Below, one piece after another: positions 49,340-63,925 of a stretch of 64,000 bases of DNA. Both the position numbers and the translations under genes were made by a program. How positions within the stretch are numbered: position 1 is the first letter of the stretch; each line of letters begins with the position of its first letter. The notes under the pieces were generated by a model, which saw only the letters and a program-made list of their open reading frames with translations, had not been told where the DNA came from and did no database searches. Origin of the DNA: Merluccius polli (Eukaryota > Chordata > Actinopteri > Gadiformes > Merlucciidae); NCBI GenBank assembly GCA_030340625.1, contig JAOPHQ010004309.1, positions 35,001 to 99,000 on the forward strand, in the 5' to 3' direction.

Positions 49340-49396
49340 CCTCCCTCTCTCTCTCTCTCCCTCTCCCTCTCCCTCTCCCTCTCCCTCTCTCTCTCT
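49340..49396. repeat. CT-rich repeat
   Basis: CT dinucleotides and CCCTCT hexamer copies. Confidence 0.85.
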
Positions 49397-49651
49397 GCGA
49401 TGGACTTCCAAGCCTATAGAGACGTGTATGTAGTTCATCGTGTGCACACTGTTAGCTCAGCGCCAATGTAGAGCCGACCCACGTTATGCTGTATGTGACC
49501 ATGTGATTCGCTGTCGCGTGCCTGACCAAAATGATGACGGGGCGGCCGCCGTGTCTTCAGACGATCTGCCATTCTGCCTGTAAGCGTGCGGTATTCCTTC
49601 CTTCTTTCTTTTTTTCTTACATGACTTTTAGCTGGGAAACTCACACTCACA

Positions 49652-49711
49652 ACCCCCCCCCCCCCCCCCCTCCCCACACACACACACACGCACACACACA
49701 CACACACACAC
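49652..49711. repeat. Poly-C plus (CA)n
   Basis: About 19 C, then CA repeats with one CG interruption. Confidence 0.9.
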
Positions 49712-50545
49712 CATCATGTTGAATGTCTAGACGAAACTATGGCAACAGGATGGACTCAGGAGGGCTCAGGTGGAGAATCAGGTTGCCAAGGGATCATTCA
49801 GACATAGTTTGAAGTCTCAGGGACAAGATGCATGTTGCAGAGGAAGAACATGCAAACGGAACGAGTTCACTGCACACAAATGTATTATATGGAAGGATAC
49901 AGGGTATTATGTTTTACCGGCCGAGGCCAATCTGTGGTGGTGGTGAATTCAAAGTAGCGCGGTAATGCTGTGTGTGCAGATTGGTCTTGTCCTCCTTCTT
50001 TTTACGTGTCATGCAGTAAAGAGGCAACTGGTCAAACTGTGATTTACATACGATGTTGCTGTTTTGAATGAATGCAAAAACAACTCTGAGAGTTTGTGCT
50101 GCTGCTGTGAGTGGTTGACTGCGCCAGTTAACAACGTCCGAGTCAAAGATACATTTATGTGAACCTGTTTATTTTTTACAATACTTGTCTTATGAAGACA
50201 TATAGTAATTTCAAACAAAAAGTAGAACAGAAAACCTGGGATGTATTCTAAGGCCTGTGTGTGAAAGGGAATGTGTTTTTGGAACCAGGGGGGAATGACT
50301 GTGACCTCAGATACTAATGACATGGAGAAAGGTTCGCCTTTTCCTTAAGGACAGAAGTCGCCAAGGCTGTACAGAGACTTTAGAAATGACTGACTGGTCA
50401 TACTTTTGATTGATACTCTTCACTATTATTACAGTCTACACTTCCTCCTTAGTGCTACGAAATCTGCCTTACTGTGACCTTCAATGGGATTATGTGCCTT
50501 CATCTAGATACATTAGTCACCTGTTTGCTAGGTTGTATGCATTTT

Positions 50546-50548
<3 letters not shown>

Positions 50549-50637
<89 letters not shown>
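50549..50637. repeat. (TG)n microsatellite
   Basis: TG run with two TA interruptions. Confidence 0.95.
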
Positions 50638-50994
50638 ATCACATCATGATGACCAGTCTCTTGGCCTGTTGCATTCACAGCTGGTGGTAGAGATATGTCA
50701 CTGATATAGATTTGATTCAATCATGTGAAATAAATCAAATTTGTTCATTTTAAAAATTGCCCGTCAAGTCTGCAGTTTTTGTGTCACTGCATTGTGGAAA
50801 TGGAAATAATAATTGAAATTGAGAAAGAACGAGGAAGAGTGTGAAGGTTGAGCAGACACCGAATGTGACAAGGTGTCTAAGACAAATTTCAGGTCAAAGC
50901 AAATAGCAGATGCCAAGAAATCTTTCCTCTCAAGAGAAAATGACAAAGCTTTTTTCTTTTTGACCAACCTCTCTGTGGCAGCGGAGAGAGAGAC

Positions 50995-50995
<1 letters not shown>

Positions 50996-51027
<32 letters not shown>

Positions 51028-51159
51028 TGTATGTATGTATGTATGTATGTATGCATGTATGTATGTATGTATGTATGTATGTATGTATGTATGTATGTAT
51101 GTATGTATGTATGTATGCATGTATGTATGTATGTATGTATGGATGGATGGATGGATGGA

Positions 51160-51224
<65 letters not shown>
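50996..51224. repeat. (ATGT)n, (GGAT)n, (TG)n, (TA)n compound array
   Basis: About 140 bp of ATGT with rare ATGC units, then five GGAT units, a short TG run and about 55 bp of TA. Confidence 0.95.
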
Positions 51225-51227
<3 letters not shown>

Positions 51228-51239
51228 TATACCCTTGTA

Positions 51240-53925
51240 TATATGTAAGTCAAAAGTCAAAAACAGACCCATTTGCTTAACTTTAAAAGCGTTTTTGTTA
51301 GCGTGTGTGGTTAAGATTAGTATTTACCTTGCCTTTTAAAAAAGACAGCATATGGGGCTAGTGGCGTGTGCAAGCAGTGTATAGAGAAAAGCAGACGTTC
51401 GTTGGGCAGCAGGCATGTATTCATTCATCACAAAACTGAAACAGTTTTCCTTATAAGGCAGGGCTTTTTCTTTGAAGCCACTGCACCACTTCCCCTGGGT
51501 CCCCCGCACACAACCATCGTTATTGCGCCACTAGCGCTCATATCTCCTTCGATCTCACCTATGTCCCACCTTTGTTACCTATGTCCCATCCTTATCACAT
51601 TCCTATTTTTAGAGCCAAATCCCTAGTCACCCTAACCACACATTATATGACAGACAATAAAAGTCTTTCATTCAAAGTTTAGCAAATTAGCTAGCTTTCG
51701 ATTGGATTTTTTACATATTTCCTGAATGCCACAGTGACCAGCATATCTATGCATATCTATCTATATCTATCGGCCATTTTCAAACACCACACATTACAAC
51801 ATATTCCCACGCTACCAATGACACCTGCATAGGAGGAATGTATGTCTTGCATAAACTAGAGAGTGATTAGTAGGCTATCAACTCAAAACCCCTAGGCCTA
51901 AATTTGCAACAAATGATACATGCATTATAACACATGTTATTACACAAACATTATTACACACATCATTTTACATCCTTATAACTTTTAATGTAAATATATA
52001 TATATTTTTACATATTTAATACATATTTAATGTTACATTGTGAATACCATAGCAAGAACAGAGAGCAGTTATGTGAGTGTATCCTCCACACATCACTATT
52101 GGTGTGTCTAAAACAGCCGGATCAAGAGTCCAAGAGTCCATGAGCAGAGCTCTGCTTTTAGGGCCAATCCACGCAATACACTTTTAACAATGGCACATCA
52201 TAAATATTCCCAATTATGTGGTCTTTGGACCTGATAGCCACTGTCAAGATAAGTCCAAATCCTTGTTTCAGTTAAAAGGTATGCTACAAGAGTCTACAGG
52301 CTAATTCTACTACAGTATGGCTTATTCTCTAACAGTGTTGTGTTAGCATTGGAGAATATAGAAATATAATTTCTTAATTACTTGAAATTACCTTTATTTA
52401 AGTGAATGCCATTCATTGAAATAAATATCCTCAAAAAATATTTCTATGTGGTTGTTTTATGGGGTTCTGTCAAGTTTTGTCTGGACGGTACTGGACGATT
52501 ACTGGAGGGTAATGTCTGGACACCAAGTTAAATCTTGACAGAAGCTGCCAGAGACTTGAGACCTTGCTTTAGACAGAAAGGGATTTTGAATGCACTTACC
52601 ACTATGCTTCAGCACACACAATTTGTCAATGATTAACAACAATATATATTTTTGTATTTTTAATTGTTGATTAGTGTAATGATTACACGCATTTATTAGA
52701 ACAATCACTGAGGAAATAATTGATTTAAATGATATAACAATCCAATACACTAACTATTAATATCTATTGATTGGATTCAAAGGTTTTGTATCACTGTATG
52801 ACATCATGATAATGATATCCATAATGGTGTTTCATAAGTTAACAGAAGACTGAAAATACAGTTGCGTAGTATTGCGTCCATCAATCTATAAGATAGTGTT
52901 CTCCTCATAATAATCATGTCAATTACTTATCTTGCAATTGCTATCACTTGCCTGTTACATGTATTTCTCAACTGTCCCTGTTGAATGATGATTTAGTCCA
53001 TTCTGTCACTCATGTAGATGTACAGAATAAAGTTAATTCAAAAGTTATAATTCTGGTTTGAGGGAAGCAGTAATGCTTGAATTAAACTGAATTATTCCTC
53101 AATTGAATTACCAATATATGTAAAAATGTAATTAGAATGTAATACATTCAAATCAAATCTATTGATTTGCAAATTTGAAGCAAAAAATAATGTCCAAACA
53201 TATTAGGCTTGTTAAACAGGCAACATGAGTATAAGGGCAGCAGAATACAATATTCAATATTCAGTTATATGAAGCACAAAAAAATATGTGTTTTTTCTTG
53301 GTTTATGATCATGTAAAATCACCAGTGGGCCCCAGTGACCCAGAGAGCCTTCTGTGTCTCCTCACCACGTGTCAGAAGTGTAAGAGCAGTGTTGATGGCA
53401 GTTTCAAAGTGGGCGTAAAGAGTGGATGCCATTAAAAGTAACTAGGACTATATGTTATTGTTTTTTCATTTTGGCACCATATCCAAAAATAAAATCACAA
53501 TCGGAAGGTTGTAAAAGATATGTATGATACACTATGACAGGAGTAAATATGACAACACATCCCATAGTGGAATCTTTTTACACAGCTATGGCTCAAGGTA
53601 TTTACCACATAATGACTGTAAAGTAGTATCTGATAAGCACTTGGCCATTCATGACCTTTTTTAATGCACAACATTTTTCATATTTTGTACACAGGCAAGG
53701 TCAAATGAAATGTCATTGTGCCACCCCTTGCCTGCAATATAAATCACTGCTGTGCATCAGTAATAAGGAAGTTTACCTGTTAAGTGGTTCTTTTAAAGGC
53801 ACTTAAGAAGTCAGGTGGCTGGAGAGAAATGCCTCCAGCGTGTTCCTGTGAAGTACCGTTTTCTATTAACTCATTTTCTCCCTTTATAGCCATACCTGCG
53901 GTAACCAGTCAACACTTTATAATTA
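51240..53925. other. Intergenic between ctxn2 and slc12a1
   Basis: AT-rich, no exon or RNA gene recognised. Confidence 0.45.
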
Positions 53926-53933
53926 TTATTATA

Positions 53934-53984
<51 letters not shown>

Positions 53985-54021
53985 AGGATGATTAGGATGA
54001 TTAGGATGATTAGGATGATTA
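53934..54021. repeat. (GAT)n with (GATTAG)n variant
   Basis: A GAT/ATG triplet run followed by four GATTAG-type units. Confidence 0.9.
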
Positions 54022-54103
54022 TTGTTATTATTTTTATAGTAGTTGAGTTATACTTGTATAATACTTACACTTATATAATTTAATATAACTTAATGTGCAT
54101 ATA

Positions 54104-54106
54104 GTA

Positions 54107-54172
<66 letters not shown>
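54104..54172. repeat. (TAA)n microsatellite
   Basis: About 23 TAA triplets, 500 bp upstream of the slc12a1 TATA box. Confidence 0.95.
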
Positions 54173-54173
<1 letters not shown>

Positions 54174-54673
54174 TGTTGTAGTAGTTGTTGTCATCGTGGC
54201 TGTTGTCATAATCAGAGTGAGAGCCAACTTGACAACTTTTATTGTCCCCGTCTCTGGGACAGGACGTTCACACATTTTAGAACGCATGACTAAACAACTT
54301 CAACCTTGAAACTTTTCCTGTGTGCTGATGCTTTGTCACATTTTTTCCTTATTTGTAAACTTCCACTTGAGTTATCATATGGTGATTCATCTGAAGGAAG
54401 ATCAGAAGGAAAGCCATAAAATGCCACCAGAGAACAACATGTGCTCCTGCTATGCACTTCAGACAATAATATTAGTGATCAGTTCTACAAAGCCCAAGCA
54501 ATGAGCGCCTTTATCTCCCCTCGGCGTTTATGACTCGGTTAATCGTTAAGCAATGCCTTTGTGTCCCCTTGGATGAAGCAAGGACATATTTGACACCCCT
54601 CATTCAACTTTCCCAGGGTTGACCCACGACTGACCAATAGCTGACTGCCATTATATGGCCCCGTTAGGCAGGG

Positions 54674-54679
54674 TATAAA
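54674..54679 (+). promoter_or_regulatory. TATA box, likely slc12a1 promoter
   Basis: TATAAA in GGGTATAAAGGGG, 231 bp upstream of the slc12a1 ATG. Transcription would start near 54704, giving a leader of about 200 bp with no obvious intron. No other TATA box this well placed was seen before a gene in the window. Confidence 0.6.
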
Positions 54680-54904
54680 GGGGGGATCATCACAGCCAAG
54701 ACTCCACAGGAGAGCCTCAGAGTGATAGCATCAATAGGTTCAGGTTCGTCACGCGTCGGTAGTCTCAGTCAAGTCGTCCAAGTTGTATCCGTGTATGAGA
54801 ATAACAACGCCAGGTTCCATCTAGTTTGGCGGATCTCACTGGAGGAGTAGAGAGCAGTGCTGCTTCTATCCGGCTGGCATTGAGACACATCTCAGGCCTC
54901 TCTG

Positions 54905-57359
54905 ATGGAGAGGAAGATCAGCAGCGGGGGGGAGAATGTCAACCAAGCTTATGACAGCATGGGCGACGAAGAGACCACGTTCTCCGGGAACGGCGTCTCC
55001 AACGGCGACCACCGGACGGTGCGTCCCTCCGTGGTGAGCGCCTTCGGTCACGACACCTTGGACCGCGTGCCCAACATCGACTTCTACCGCAACGCCGGGA
55101 GCGTCAGCGGCCACCGGGCTGTGAGGCCATCCCTGCAGGAGCTTCACGATGTCTTCCAGAAGGTGAGTGTGTGTGTCTTTGTGTCTAAGACAGAAAGAGA
55201 TAAATGACTCAAATTGAGTGTGTGAGAGTGATCTCTGTACTGCAGATACAAACTCATCCACTGAGATGATCCCTAAATAATCAATGATGATTCTTGGGAA
55301 TGTTTCCTTCACTACCATCTGTCGTCCTTTGGAGAAAAGTATGCACAAGTACATCGCAGTTGGCTTACGAATAAAACCGGAATTCACACCTGCTTTTCTA
55401 CCATGTATAAGTCAGTTTAGGGGCATGGATTCTGTGATGGATGCATTGTTTTACTTAAACCATTATGATATTTTTCCAAACTGTAAATCTAGCAATCACG
55501 TAAAAAATGTATAGTGGAAAAATGGGATTTGCTTGTATTTCAGTTTAGTAAACTTTTTTTTTTGTATTACTTAAAATAATAAATTACCTGTATCTTGTAA
55601 AGGGGAATGGCGTTTACGTGAGCTCCTAAAAAAAACTCAATACACACTCTTATGTTTATTGCTCTTTAAGAGACTTTCAAACTGCTTTGAGTTGCAAAAG
55701 AGATGAAGGCAAAGGTCATCAGATTTTTATAGTTCACAAAAGGCTGACCCAAGAAGAATAAAATTGAACCTAAAAAGATGCATTTCTTTCTTCATTTTAA
55801 TGTGATTCTGGGGATTTCCTATATTTAGATTTTTTCCGATAAATTAACATGTAGTTATTGAAGTTAATCTAACATAGATATGATCCGCCGGCGCTTGAAA
55901 AGAGCCCTTTTTTTTACTGACCTTCCAGGTCGGTCAGGTTTTAGATAAAGATATAATGTCATTGACATCTTGGACTTTTGAAATAACTTTTATTGGTCTG
56001 CTTTTATCGTCAGCCATTCACAAACTAATTGACACCTTTACAAAAGCATATATGATGAGGATGATCTTTTAAAAGTCACCTTATTCCTTTGTCAACATTG
56101 TATAATAATAATATAACCATTGGCTTAATATGTAAACACAACACCCAATCATTTGGCAGTTTGTATTTGTTTTATCGTGAGGACAAGAAACATAGACGTT
56201 GCTTGGACCCAATAAAACGTATCTCAAAATAATCATGCTGTTAACGCAAATTGATTCATCGTCCCATTAGACAAATTATGAATCAAAACAAGGCCCTGCA
56301 TTTATACATGTCAACAAATGCTTTCTATGTGTCAAGACCAGGCTTCCCCTTACCCCAGTGTTTGTACCCATTCCGTTTGTTTCCTCCGCAGAATGGAGAG
56401 ATCTCGGTGCCAGACACGGTGGAGGACGACGGGGAGAGCAGTGAAGGGACCCCCTCAGACGACCTGGAGTCGGCCATTCCTGTTGAGAAAAACAAAGGAG
56501 GCGCAGTAAAGTTTGGCTGGATAACGGGGGTCCTGGTGAGTTCAACAGGGGCCACGGTGGACTGCCCAATTAACTTAATAGGAAACAAACTCTCTCAAAT
56601 CCTCCATAAAAACACACATTGGCCAAGGGCATCATGGTCAGTATGCACTATTTAGTTAATATCATACTAGGTTTATAATCATTGCTGGCACTGAGATGCA
56701 ATCATTCGTAGATAAAGTCAATTCCTTTTTTTAAATGATTTTTATCGTGTGAAGTCTGCACAGGTGAGGTGTGTGTGTGTGTGTGTGTGTGGGGGGGGGG
56801 GGGGGTCCATGTTCAATCATGTCTCTTCCTGGCATAAACCTACCCCCTTGTGCCCTGTTTGACACTAACCATGACCTGCCAACGCCACGCGTGACCCCTT
56901 GCTTGCTCTGTGGTTACCATCCGACAGGTGCGATGCATGCTGAACATCTGGGGTGTCATGCTGTTCATCCGGTTGTCCTGGGTGTTCGGACAGGCAGGCT
57001 GGGGTGAGTTACGCGGCTCTACGGCTGGACCGGTGAGGCTTGGGCTGTGGTATGGCACGCCCAGGTCACTTCACCGCAACCCATTCAATGTGGTTCCCCA
57101 ACCATTGTCAGTAAGAAGGATTTATTTCCACGTGAAAAATGTTATCTTAGCCCAGAACAGATAGGGCCGATGTGTGTGGCAGGACGTGAGGACACATCCG
57201 AGCTGGTGAAAGCGGTGCTGTCGGGGGGTCACAACTGGTCCTTCACTCCTTAATAGTGAATCATTGTCTCGGTCATTGTCTGATCAACTAGCTGATAGCC
57301 TATGAGGGTTCGCTCTGTGTGTGTGCACATGTGTGTGGCCGTGTGTGTGTGTGTCTGTG

Positions 57360-57428
<69 letters not shown>

Positions 57429-60400
57429 TTTTGTACATGTGCATGAGTCTGAGAGGTGACGTAAGAGGTGAGGTGAGGTCGTTTGTGTAATTCAACATTT
57501 GGAAACCAGAATGTATTGAGTACACAACAAGCGACGGACCACCCCCACACTGGGGCATTTTGAACAAAAGCACCGCTGAATATGTTGCATCTTGCGCGTG
57601 GAGAATAAAAATGAGTTTAATGACTTGCGTATTGTTTGCTTTCCAGGTTTGGGGATTGTTGTTATTCTCCTGAGCTGTGTGGTAACCACCCTCACTGGCC
57701 TTTCCATGTCTGCTATTTGTACAAACGGAGTGGTCAGAGGAGGTGAGAAAACACACTATCAGCACAAATACCAGTTTGATTAAGGCCCTACACCAATAAC
57801 CCCTCTATACGCTTGTATATCTTACAATGTACATATTTCTAACTATTTTTAGGTTATCTATTCCATCCATCCATCCATTCCATTGTATAACACACAATTT
57901 AGTTTACATAGAAAAAACATAATTACCAAAACATTTTAAGGTATGCACACTTGCATGCAGTGTATGCACTGACCACCCACACAGACACACTTCATTTAGT
58001 TTCCGAAAGACAACTTTCCTTGGGCAGGAAAGTTGTTTTAGTATTAGTAATATACACATGCAGCACAAAGCCAGCCACACGTCGATAAGGAGCGGCCGAT
58101 GCAAAACAGTGTGCCAGCATATGGATAATGTTTACACACCTTTAGAAACAGGTTGTGTGATAGAGAATGGAACAGGAAGCAGGTGAACAAAGTTTCACAC
58201 TGCACACCCCATAGCTATCCCATAAATCTTTTTTTTTTTCAGACAAATAGTCAATGAATCCACGGAATGGTGATTAATCATCCACCGTCCTGTATGCGTG
58301 TCTGTATTTCTCCATTTGCCTGTATTGGTCTTTTCAGGAGGAGCCTACTACTTGATATCACGCAGCTTAGGCCCAGAGTTTGGCGGCTCCATCGGTCTGA
58401 TATTTGCGTTTGCCAACGCGGTGGCCGTGGCTATGTATGTGGTTGGCTTCGCAGAGACTGTGGTTGAGCTTCTCATAGTACGTATGCATTCATTATTCCA
58501 AGATATATCTTAGACATAAATATCTGATATTTCAAATAAATACCGATGCTTAACTGCTGCCCTCTCGGCGTCCCTCTCTTCCAGGACTATGATTCCATCA
58601 TGGTGGATTCGTTGAATGACATCAGGATCGTTGGCTGTATCACAGTAGTGCTGCTCCTGGGCATATCAGTAGCCGGGATGGAATGGGAAGCCAAGGTAAG
58701 AGAGAACAGGAAGCTAGCTAACATGGTCAACCGGTCCCATGAATGCAAGCTTTAAACCGTCCTTTGATCTCACCAATAGGCCCAGTTAGTTCTGCTAGTT
58801 ATCTTGCTGGTGGCCATCGTGAACGTGTTTGTGGGAACCTTCATCCCTTCCACCGAAACAAAGGAATCACAAGGCTTCTTCAACTATCAACGTAAGACGA
58901 AGAAGTTACAATCTGCATGCTTAATAAATCCTCATACTTAGCCATTTTATTCAGATGGTAGCGTGGATTTTCTTTCTGTTGAGGTGGGCTACCCCTAATC
59001 TTCTCTCACTTCATGTGTTTGTGTTTTCTTTGCAGCAAACATATTCATGGAAAACTTTACACCAGATTTCCGAAAAGGAGAGTCATTTTTCTCAGTGTTT
59101 TCCATCTTCTTCCCTGCTGCCACTGGCATTCTGGCCGGAGCCAACATCTCTGGAGACTTGAAGGTGACTATTGGACCATAAGAGAATGAACCACATGAAC
59201 CACAGATTCATTAGTCTCATGAGACCATCCAGATATTCAAGTTTGTGTTTTGTAATGACTGATCAGTCTGGCCTTGGCTGGGCAGCAATTCATTTCCAAA
59301 TATGGCCGTGGCCTTACGTTGTTCAAAAAACTCCAGCCAATCAGAGCGTCGACTCCTCGATTCCTAGCCAGATCATGGACAATGAAGAAACAATGAATTA
59401 TGTCTGTGCAGTATAATACATTGACTGTCCTTCTTAGCTTTGACCTGACTTAATGTGTTTTTTTCCCCCTTATCATTTGCTTACTGGCGATGGACTTTGT
59501 TAACGTACAAAGTCGTATCGCTCCATTTATTGTTCTGTTTTCTGTTGTTTTTATAGGATCCTCAAGCAGCTATTCCCAAGGGCACCTTGTGGGCCATTTT
59601 CATCACCGGTGTCACGTACCTGGGAGTAGCCCTCTGTGTCTGTATGTATTACACATAGCTTTATTTTATCTTTTACATGTTCGTATTTTTCGAAAAAGTA
59701 TATGCAAACCTACGGAAGCGTATTTCTGCCAGGCCAGAAAGGGAAAAACGTGATTCTGATCCGTTTGTCTTTTTCTGCCGTGGCAGCAATACGCTTGGTA
59801 CAGGTAAACGTGTCATTTTTCATCCTGCACACAACACTTGGAATCCAGATTTAACAATCAGGTCCATATTCCTAAGCACTGCTCTCATTGTGTCGGTCAG
59901 CTGCCACTGTGGTCCGCGACGCCACTGGAAACTTCACAGACTTCATCAACAGCAGCTTAGGACCAGTAGAGTGCAACGGCCCGGCGGTGGCTGCCTGTGA
60001 GCTGGGCTATAACTTCTCCTCCTGCTATACCAACGAAGCAGACTGCAAGTTTGGCTTGATGAATAACTTCCAGGTACACCTGCCGAAAGGTTTCCTCTAA
60101 TTGCTATACCTTGACCTTTTTGCCTTTGTAAAAACCATCCATGACGTGTATACCGTACAGAGACACCACACACAACTCATATGAATGGGACTACTAGATA
60201 TAGGAGGTGAATATTCCCAATTAATTCATTTTTGACCCAATTAGTTTTTCCTTCTTTGGAAACTTTGGACAATTGTGCCTGCAGGTGATGACCATGGTCT
60301 CAGGATTCGGTCCCCTCATTATCGCAGGAACCTTCTCCGCCACCCTCTCCTCTGCCCTGGCTTCACTAGTCAGCGCTCCCAAAGTCTTCCAGGTTGGTCC

Positions 60401-63337
60401 AACGCACACCCGGAAAATTAGACCCAATCAGTACTATAGCAAACACCAGTTATTGATTAGTCACTGTATACCTACACATTCATTGATTTGGCTTACGTCG
60501 GCCATGACCATGGTTGCTTCACAAGTAAAAGTACTTAAAGACACAATCTTTAAAGCGTTCTCAGTTATCCTCTTTTAACTGAGACTCGGTTCTTCACCAG
60601 GCACTGTGCAAGGACAACATCTACACGGTGCTGCATTTCTTCGCCAAGGGATACGGCAAGAACAACGAGCCCATCCGCGGCTATGTGCTCACCTTCCTGA
60701 TCTCTGTCGCCTTCATTCTCATCGGTCAGTTGAGTCGAATGCTCAGTGCTTGGTTGTCATCTGTATTCACATTGAAACTACAATGAACCGACGTTCCCAG
60801 GGGAAAGAGTAAAAAAAAAAAGAGGCAAACTAGAAGAGACCCCAATACAATAGGCTAGGAATGAATGATATCATCATAATTAGCAATGATAATCATAAAA
60901 ATACAATCATAGCCATAAAAGACCATGCGCAGCCCCAGCTCACCGCTCTCCCCAGTGTGGCGCATGCTGACGGACGCTCAGGGGACCTCCTCAGCTTAAA
61001 AGTGTGCTCTCTGTGTCTGTAGGTGACCTTAACGTCATCGCTCCCATCATCTCCAACTTCTTCTTGGCCTCCTACGCTCTCATCAACTTCTCCTGCTTCC
61101 ACGCCTCCTACGCCAAGTCTCCAGGTCGGTTATAAACACACACACACACACACACATGAGCAACATCTGTCCACGTCCCTGGTCCATATTTTGCTTATTG
61201 TTTCCGATGCATTTGCTTTAGAAGTGTTACAAAGAAGTACATTTTCATCAGGAGTCTCTCCTTCTGAGCGGCGTTAATATGATAGTTTGATTGCAGCGAA
61301 CATGATTTAGGAATCCATAAGATAAATGTCCGCTTTACATTCTTGGTGTCGTCTTCTCTATAGGATGGCGTCCGGCGTACAGGTTCTACAACATGTGGCT
61401 GTCGCTGGTGGGCGCGGTGCTCTGCTGCGTCGTCATGTTTGTCATCAACTGGTGGGCCGCGCTCCTCACCTACGGCATCGAGATCCTCCTTTACATCTAT
61501 GTCACCGTCAAGAAGCCCGGTGAGTGCAGTGCATGCAATGCATGGCAAGTGAGTGAACCGCTTGCATGCGTTCGTCGTGAAAGCACGCCTTTGGTCATTT
61601 TAGCAATAACTCTAACGTCAGCATTAACCCATTTAACCCCGTCTCCTTCTAGATGTGAACTGGGGTTCGTCCACCCAGGCGGTGACCTTTGTCAGCGCGG
61701 TCAGCAATGCCCTGTCCCTGCACGGCGTCGAGGACCACGTGAAGAACTTCAGGTAACCAGGACGGCCTGCATTTCCTCGAGTCGTTGACGTGAAATACTT
61801 CTGTACTCTTGAATCTCCTGTGTTCATCCACCGCTCCACTAGGCCTCAGATCTTGGTCCTCACTGGGTCCGCGCGCACCAGACCGGCTCTCCTGGACCTG
61901 GCTCACTCCTTAACGAAGACCTATGGACTCTGTCTCATCTCTGAAGTCTTTGTGGTATGTGTTCTGAATCAGGGTTGTTACGCGGGGCTGTCTTATCTGT
62001 GTCTCGTGTACAGAGGCCTGAGGGGAGAGCGTGGCCAGGCTGGGATTTGCTCCTTTACTTTGATTTATTAGCAGAATAGACAGGAGTATGCTAGCCATTT
62101 TTATTTAAATTTCCACCTGGAATTCAAGTCTGAAACCCGTCATCTGACTTTTAAAAGTAGTATATAGTGTATGAAGTGTGTTCTTTAAATGAATGCCAAC
62201 TGGAAAGCAGAGAAATGCCAAATGTCATAGAGATATGGTTTAGGGTCACATATTTCCTCTGAATTTAAAAGAGTTTGCGATTTGTAGACACACACACACA
62301 CACACATGCACACTACACATATGAACACACACATACATAATGTCACTTCATAATGACGCTTAGAAGCGTGCACGACATTCATTCATTCACGAGGCTACCT
62401 GACTGTGACCTTTCCAGGGCCCAAGGTGGAAGGTGCTTCAGGAGAGGAACGCTGGCATGGAGAAGAACCAACTATGGCTTCATAAGAAAAAACGCAAAGC
62501 ATTCTACACTGCAGTGGCCTGCGACGACTTCAGGCAAGGGGCAGAAACCCTTCTGCAGGTCAGCCAGTCAATATATGAATGCATGACTTCTTTGTAGTGC
62601 AATCTGTTTGCTTGGTGTTTTGAGGGGAGAAGCCCCAATGCAACATGTGTGAGTGATTGGTTTTGATTCAATTCAGCACAAAACATAATTTAATGTCTCT
62701 TAACTTTGCCCGAACCAATATAAGCTGGGAATCTATCAGCTGAGATAATTGTGGTTTCGGACCAGACAGAGGCTCCCGGAAAGGCATTTATTGGACACAG
62801 AGAGTGAAATAGTTAATGTGGGGCAACAAGATAACGTGTGTTACAGCTCTGGCTATCACAGCACAGCAGATATATAGCCTTGCTTCATTGTCAAGGCTTC
62901 TTACTTCAAACGCTGCCGAGGTATAAAAGTTGGAATTGATTAACAAAAGCCCTCTAGCTGACGGACAGAGGCAGAGGGCGATCCCGTGTATAATCAGCTC
63001 ATAACTTCAGGAAGTCAAACATCTTCACGGGCTTATCTTGTCCTAGAAAAAGGCTTCTTTTTTTCTGGTTCAACCTTTTTATTGATTTGTTTTGCTTTGT
63101 TTATTTGTTATGACTGACATGCTTTATCACCGTAAGTTATCTGGGTTTGTGTGGTGTCAATCAATCAGTGAGACAGTGATGTGTGATGTTGATCTTTATG
63201 GTGTTGTTTTCCCGGTGCTGCCGCCAACAGGGCTCTGGTCTGGGCCGCATGAAGCCCAACATCCTTATGATGGGCTTCAAAAGAGACTGGAGGACCGCTG
63301 ACACTCAGGCCATCCACAGCTATGTGGGAGTGCTGCA
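54905..63337 (+). CDS. slc12a1: slc12a1 (NKCC2), Na-K-2Cl cotransporter; 5' 18 coding exons, continues past the window
   Basis: Exons: 54905-55162, 56392-56535, 56928-57003, 57647-57742, 58338-58477, 58585-58695, 58780-58891, 59036-59163, 59557-59641, 59901-60073, 60285-60392, 60601-60724, 61023-61124, 61364-61519, 61653-61752, 61843-61954, 62418-62558, 63231-63337; all GT-AG, phases consistent, 757 full codons. Cytosolic N terminus (1-134), twelve-helix permease core from about residue 135 (CMLNIWGVMLFIRLSW; GGAYYLISRSLGPEFGGSIG; FFPAATGILAGANISGDL; FSATLSSALASLVSAPKVFQ), an extracellular loop with N-glycosylation sequons (NFT, NSS, NFS) and cysteines, then the start of the SLC12 C-terminal domain. 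It mediates apical salt uptake in kidney. The synteny with ctxn2 argues for slc12a1 rather than slc12a2. The C-terminal several hundred residues lie outside. Confidence 0.96.
56769..56806. repeat. (TG)n plus poly-G
   Basis: A TG run followed by about 16 G, in slc12a1 intron 2. Confidence 0.9.
57320..57426. repeat. (TG)n microsatellite
   Basis: Imperfect then pure TG run in slc12a1 intron 3, upstream of the 96-nt exon 4. Confidence 0.95.
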
Positions 63338-63344
63338 GTATGTC

Positions 63345-63925
<581 letters not shown>

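Noticed and set aside
61195..61548. Minus-strand frames over slc12a1 exons
   Set aside because: Antisense shadows of exons with confirmed phase and homology.
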